Source of the DNA: Brachypodium distachyon
Lineage: Eukaryota > Streptophyta > Magnoliopsida > Poales > Poaceae
NCBI RefSeq assembly: GCF_000005505.3
Contig: NC_016131.3
Span: forward strand, 32,727,001 to 32,791,000
Direction of reading: 5' to 3'
Length of the DNA stretch: 64,000 nt
How positions within the stretch are numbered: the first letter of the stretch is position 1; each line of letters opens with the position of its first letter. Positions 60,419-64,000 of the stretch are shown here, piece after piece. The notes beneath the pieces were generated by a model that was given only the letters and a program-made list of their open reading frames with translations, was not told the DNA's origin and did no database searches. The translations under genes were made by a program, and so were the position numbers.

Positions 60419-62451
60419 TCAACCATTTGATGTGCCACGAACAATGGGAACACTAATATCACCTTGTTTGCATGGAATGAGCTTACGTTCCAGAACAACT
60501 TCAGGAGCTATGAGGATGTGTCCATCAGCATCAATCAGTGGAAGATGAGGAGAAGGAATAGCATGAGGTCCAAGATGTTTCTTTAGTTGACTGATGTGAA
60601 ATGTATGGTGGAGTTGACAACCATCAGGGAGGAGCAATTTATAGGCTGTTGCACCAATGCGTTCCAACACACGAAAAGGTCCATAGTACCTTGAATGCAA
60701 CTTGAGATTGTGATAGAGACTGAGAGAAGTATGATGGTAGGGTTGGAGTTTGAGGTAAACCATGTCACCCACCTCAAGTGTTCTTTCAGTTCTGTGTTGA
60801 TCTGCATAGAGCTTCATGCGTGCTTGTGCTTTCAACAGATTGCCCTTAATGGACTGAGCAGTGACTTCTCTAGTGGCAGCTGAGATAGATGCATCATCAA
60901 TATCATCTATTGGTAGGTACTTCTCTGCTACCATTGGAGGTGGAAAACCATAAAGAGCCTGAAATGGTGTCATTTTTAGAGAGGTGTGGAAGCTGGTGTT
61001 ATACCACCACTATGCATAAGGAAGCCAACTATGCCACTTTTTGGGCTGAGTGAAAGCCATGCATCTCAAGTAATTTTCTAAGCATTGGTTAACTCTTTCA
61101 GTTTGCCCATCTGTCTAAGGGTGATAGGAAGTACTGAAGTGAAGTTTAACTCCCAATCTTTTGTACAGATCTTGACATAAGTTGCTGGTAAATATTCTGT
61201 CTCTGTCTGGAACAATGACAGAGGGTAAACCATGCAATTTGAACACATTGTCAGTGAATACCTTTGCCACTTGCTTTACTGTGATGGGGTGCTTCATGGA
61301 TAGAAAATGAGAATATTTAGTGAATCTGTCCACCACAACTAATATGATATCTTTGTTTTCAGATTGTGGCAAGCCTTCAATGAAATCCATGCTGATATGA
61401 GTCTAGGCAAAATCTGCAACAGGAAGTGGCTGAAGAAGTCCAGGAGATGGTAAGTGTTCTAATTTGTTGATTTGGCATACATGACATTCTTTCACAAAAT
61501 TAACAACATCTTGTTTCATGCCAGACCAATGGAACACTAGTTTAAGTCTCTGATAAGTGGTTCTTTCACCTGAATGACCTCCAAGTTCAGAATTGTGAAA
61601 AGAAGTAATGAGAGATCTCTTCACATCTGCAGATTGACCAATAACAATCTTGGTTTTATAGCGAATGATGCCATTCTTCAGAGTGTAGTTTGGTAGAGCT
61701 GTAGGAGACAAGGCTAACTGTTCTAAGAGAGTTTTGCACTTGTCATCTGCATTGTAGCTGTCAGTAACTGTTGTGATCCAATTAGGAACAGCTGAGCTAG
61801 CAATGAGAGAGTGTATAGTATACTTGACTTTGGAAAGTGCATCTGCCACTCTATTTTCTCGGCCTTTCTTGTATTCAATGGTGTAATTATATCCCAATAA
61901 CTTGATCAACAATTTGTGTTGGATGCCCCGTGTTACTGTCTGTTCATCTATGTGCTTAAGGCTCTCTTGATCAGTTCTAATGACTAAGGAAGTGGCTGCA
62001 AAATAATGTTTCCATCTCTTGAGTGCTTCAATGATGGCCAGTGCCTCCTTATCATAAGTGGAGAAGCCAGCTGCTTTGGGACCAATGGCCTTGCTAAAAA
62101 ATGAAATTGGCCGTCCTTCTTGCATTAAAACAGCTCCAACACCATATCCACAAGCATCTGCTTCCAGGATGAAAGGTTTAGAGAAATCAGGCATGATAAG
62201 GACTGGTGCCATTGTCAGTTTCTGTTTGATAGTGTGAAATGCTTCCTCCTGTGCATCAGTCCATAGAAAACTGTCCTTTTTCAAAGCTAGGAACAATGGG
62301 CGACAGATAATGCCATAATTCTGAACAAATCTCCTGTAATAACCTGCTAGACCCAAAAAGCTTCTTAATTTAGTAGCATTCTTTGGTGTTGGCCACTGAT
62401 TGCAGCAATTTTGTGAGGATCAGTAGCTACACCCCTGCCAGTATAATATGG
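60419..62451 (-). pseudogene. Ty3-gypsy pol, truncated and interrupted
   Basis: Read on the minus strand: the end of reverse transcriptase (LAGYYRRFVQNYG), RNase H (LEADACGYGVGAVLMQ, KEALAIIEAL, IRTDQESLKH), the integrase zinc part (GGHSGERTTYQRL, CHVCQINK), the integrase core with Asp (SMDFIEGLP), Asp (PDRDRIF) and Glu (TDGQTERVNQ), then the C-terminal part (YYGPFRVLERIGATAYKLLL, HISQLKKHLG). TAG codons lie at 61403-61405, 61115-61117 and 61010-61012. The coding region stops within reverse transcriptase at 62451, where an unrelated sequence starts; gag, protease and the RT fingers/palm are absent. This is a dead fragment. Confidence 0.92.
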
Positions 62452-64000
62452 TGTAACATCCCAAAATTTCAAACCTTTACATGAGCATTGCATCCATGAG
62501 CATCATGCCACAATTGCATGTTTGAATTCAAATTTTAAATCTCAAAAAGTCTTTAAAAGTTTTTATTTCAACTTGAACCTTAGGATTTTACACCCATTTG
62601 AGCTTTGGATCTTCAAACCAATAGGTTTTATATATAAGAGGGGTTTAATGCATATATAAGCTAACCCATAATTTTTGGATAATTATTTGGAGTTGAAAAA
62701 GTATTTTATTTAAATAGATATATAGCCCTAGAGGCATTTATAGGACAAATGTATTTTTATATATTTTATTTTAAGGGGAAACTACTCCCAAAAGTTGTAT
62801 CATGGCAGAACATGATTTTACAAATTTTTTGAAATTTATTTGGACCAATTTGGAGTTCAAAATCAAAAGTTATCAAAGGAATAAGAAAAACAGAAAAAGA
62901 AAAGGGTAAAAAAGAAGAAGGGAGGAACGGACTGGCCCGGCCGAATTGGGCCGAACCGGCCCATTCCTCACGCACGCACGTGCGCAGCCCAGCCCAGCAG
63001 CGCCCCGCGCCGCGCCCGCGCCCGCTGACAGGTGGGGCCCACCTGTCAGGGGGCTTCTTCCCCGGAAGGAAAGCCCCGCGTCCGCCGCGCGCCTTCCTTC
63101 TTCGCTGCCGCGCGCTCACCGCCGGATTCCCCTCGCTCCGTCCTTAATCCTCGAGCCCGAGCGCGTCCATAAATAGCCCATGCCCTCCTCTCTTCTTCCC
63201 CCTTGCTTTCCCAGCCAATCGCACCGCCAGGCTGCCCCGATTCTTCGCCGGAGCCGCGCCCGCACCGTCGCCGTCTTCGCGTCACGCCGACGGGCTCCGT
63301 GAGTAAACTTCAAAAGCCGCTTGCCCCATTCTTCTCCTCTCTCTCGCGCGCACCCCGTGACGCGCTCCATCGTCGTTTTCGTGCACTGCAGCGCCGCCCA
63401 CGTCGACACCGAACCTCGCCGGAGTCCGCCGCCCGCGCCGCCGAGCTCGCTTCGTCCTAGGCGAGGCGTCCGACCGCCCCGTGCCGCGCCGACCGCGCCA
63501 TCGACCTCGCCGTGCCGCGCCGCGCCTTCCCGTGACTTCCCCGAGCTGCCCGCGTCGCCGGAGCACCCCGCGCCGCCGTCCCCGTGCCCGCGCCGCGATC
63601 CCCTCCGTCTCCGGTGACCGCCGCCGCCGCCCGGTAAAAACCCTAGCCCCTCGTCCGTCCGATCTTTGATCAACGGTGTAGATTAGATCGTTCTTATTCA
63701 CTTAAACGAACCGGTACGCACCAATCAGGAGCCGCCACGTGTCACTGCGTAAATAAAATGATTATGTAATTTTTAATTCCCCGGAATAATTAAAAGGCAC
63801 TTTTGCAGATAGGCCCCTGTAACTTCAAATGATCATAACTTTAAATCTATTTGACCAAATTTAATGTTCCACACCTTTTTGGAATCCTTAGGTTATGTAG
63901 AATCTTTTGGCACTGTCCAAATTCAAATTTGAATATTTGAATCACATTCAAATCACAGATTAGGGTTTTATGCCATTTAAATCATAACTAATTATCTAGA
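62452..64000 (+). mobile_element. Start of another LTR-type retroelement, continuing past the window
   Basis: The sequence begins TGTAACATCCCAAAATTTC, the start common to long LTRs of grass gypsy elements, exactly where the older gypsy pol breaks off. It has an AT-rich part, a GC-rich part (62930-63650), a TATA-like ATAAATA at 63169-63175 on the plus strand followed by a pyrimidine-rich stretch, and further AT-rich sequence. The GC-rich frames are Pro/Arg/Ala-rich on both strands and are not taken as genes. The second LTR, target duplication and coding region are not visible, so this remains a likely LTR and not a proven one. Confidence 0.55.

Noticed and set aside
62930..63670. GC-rich open frames on both strands near the right end
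   Set aside because: They lie within a probable LTR; the products are Arg/Pro/Ala low complexity and the frames on both strands are equally open.

Overview
The window is nuclear DNA of a grass (Poaceae). It has intron-rich genes whose exons join in phase, Stowaway MITEs of the CTCCCTCCGT type, and a PINHEAD/ZWILLE-type Argonaute whose C-terminus is of the grass kind. The species cannot be named from sequence alone. From memory, rice chromosome 6 carries a PP2C gene close to PNH1/AGO10, which would fit the order seen here.

Region by region. 1-7.7 kb: a Mutator-like (MULE) segment on the minus strand, with a frameshifted MURA-type transposase, a plant-mobile-domain (PMD) gene of eight exons broken only by one TAG, the tail of a convergent Lys/Ser-rich reading frame, and a 43-bp tandem array just upstream of the transposase start. 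7.755-11.874 kb: a complete-ended PIF/Harbinger element with two decayed genes. 14.1-17.1 kb: a chloroplast SOUL/HBP5-like haem-binding protein gene, intact, eight coding exons. 18.4-20.4 kb: a FAR1/FHY3-like pseudogene. 22.4-24.5 kb: an organellar (probably mitochondrial) ribosomal protein L19 gene. 28.25-29.85 kb: an FAD-dependent monooxygenase gene, divergent from an intronless PPR gene at 29.99-31.57 kb. 33.26-39.24 kb: an intact AGO10 gene with 22 coding exons (953 aa). 46.0-50.74 kb: a decayed Ty1-copia element with both LTRs, primer binding site, polypurine tract and target duplication. 54.7-59.0 kb: a PP2C phosphatase gene whose three introns all carry MITEs. 59.85-62.45 kb: a truncated Ty3-gypsy element interrupted by the start of another LTR-like sequence that leaves the window.

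Six genes look functional: the HBP5-like gene, L19, the FAD monooxygenase, the PPR gene, AGO10 and PP2C. They are ordinary neighbours, not an operon or a biochemical cluster. AGO10 acts in the nucleus/cytoplasm on small-RNA control of the shoot meristem; HBP5 and L19 serve organelles; the PPR protein probably binds organelle RNA. The rest is transposon-derived.

I did not find a convincing undescribed system. The observations most worth a second look are the MULE-PMD unit with its 43-bp array, the finding that all ten isolated nonsense codons in the transposon-derived genes are TAG (mostly in CHG context), and the divergent monooxygenase/PPR pair with only 132 bp between start codons. Exon borders were derived by hand from splice signals and phase, and have not been tested against transcripts.
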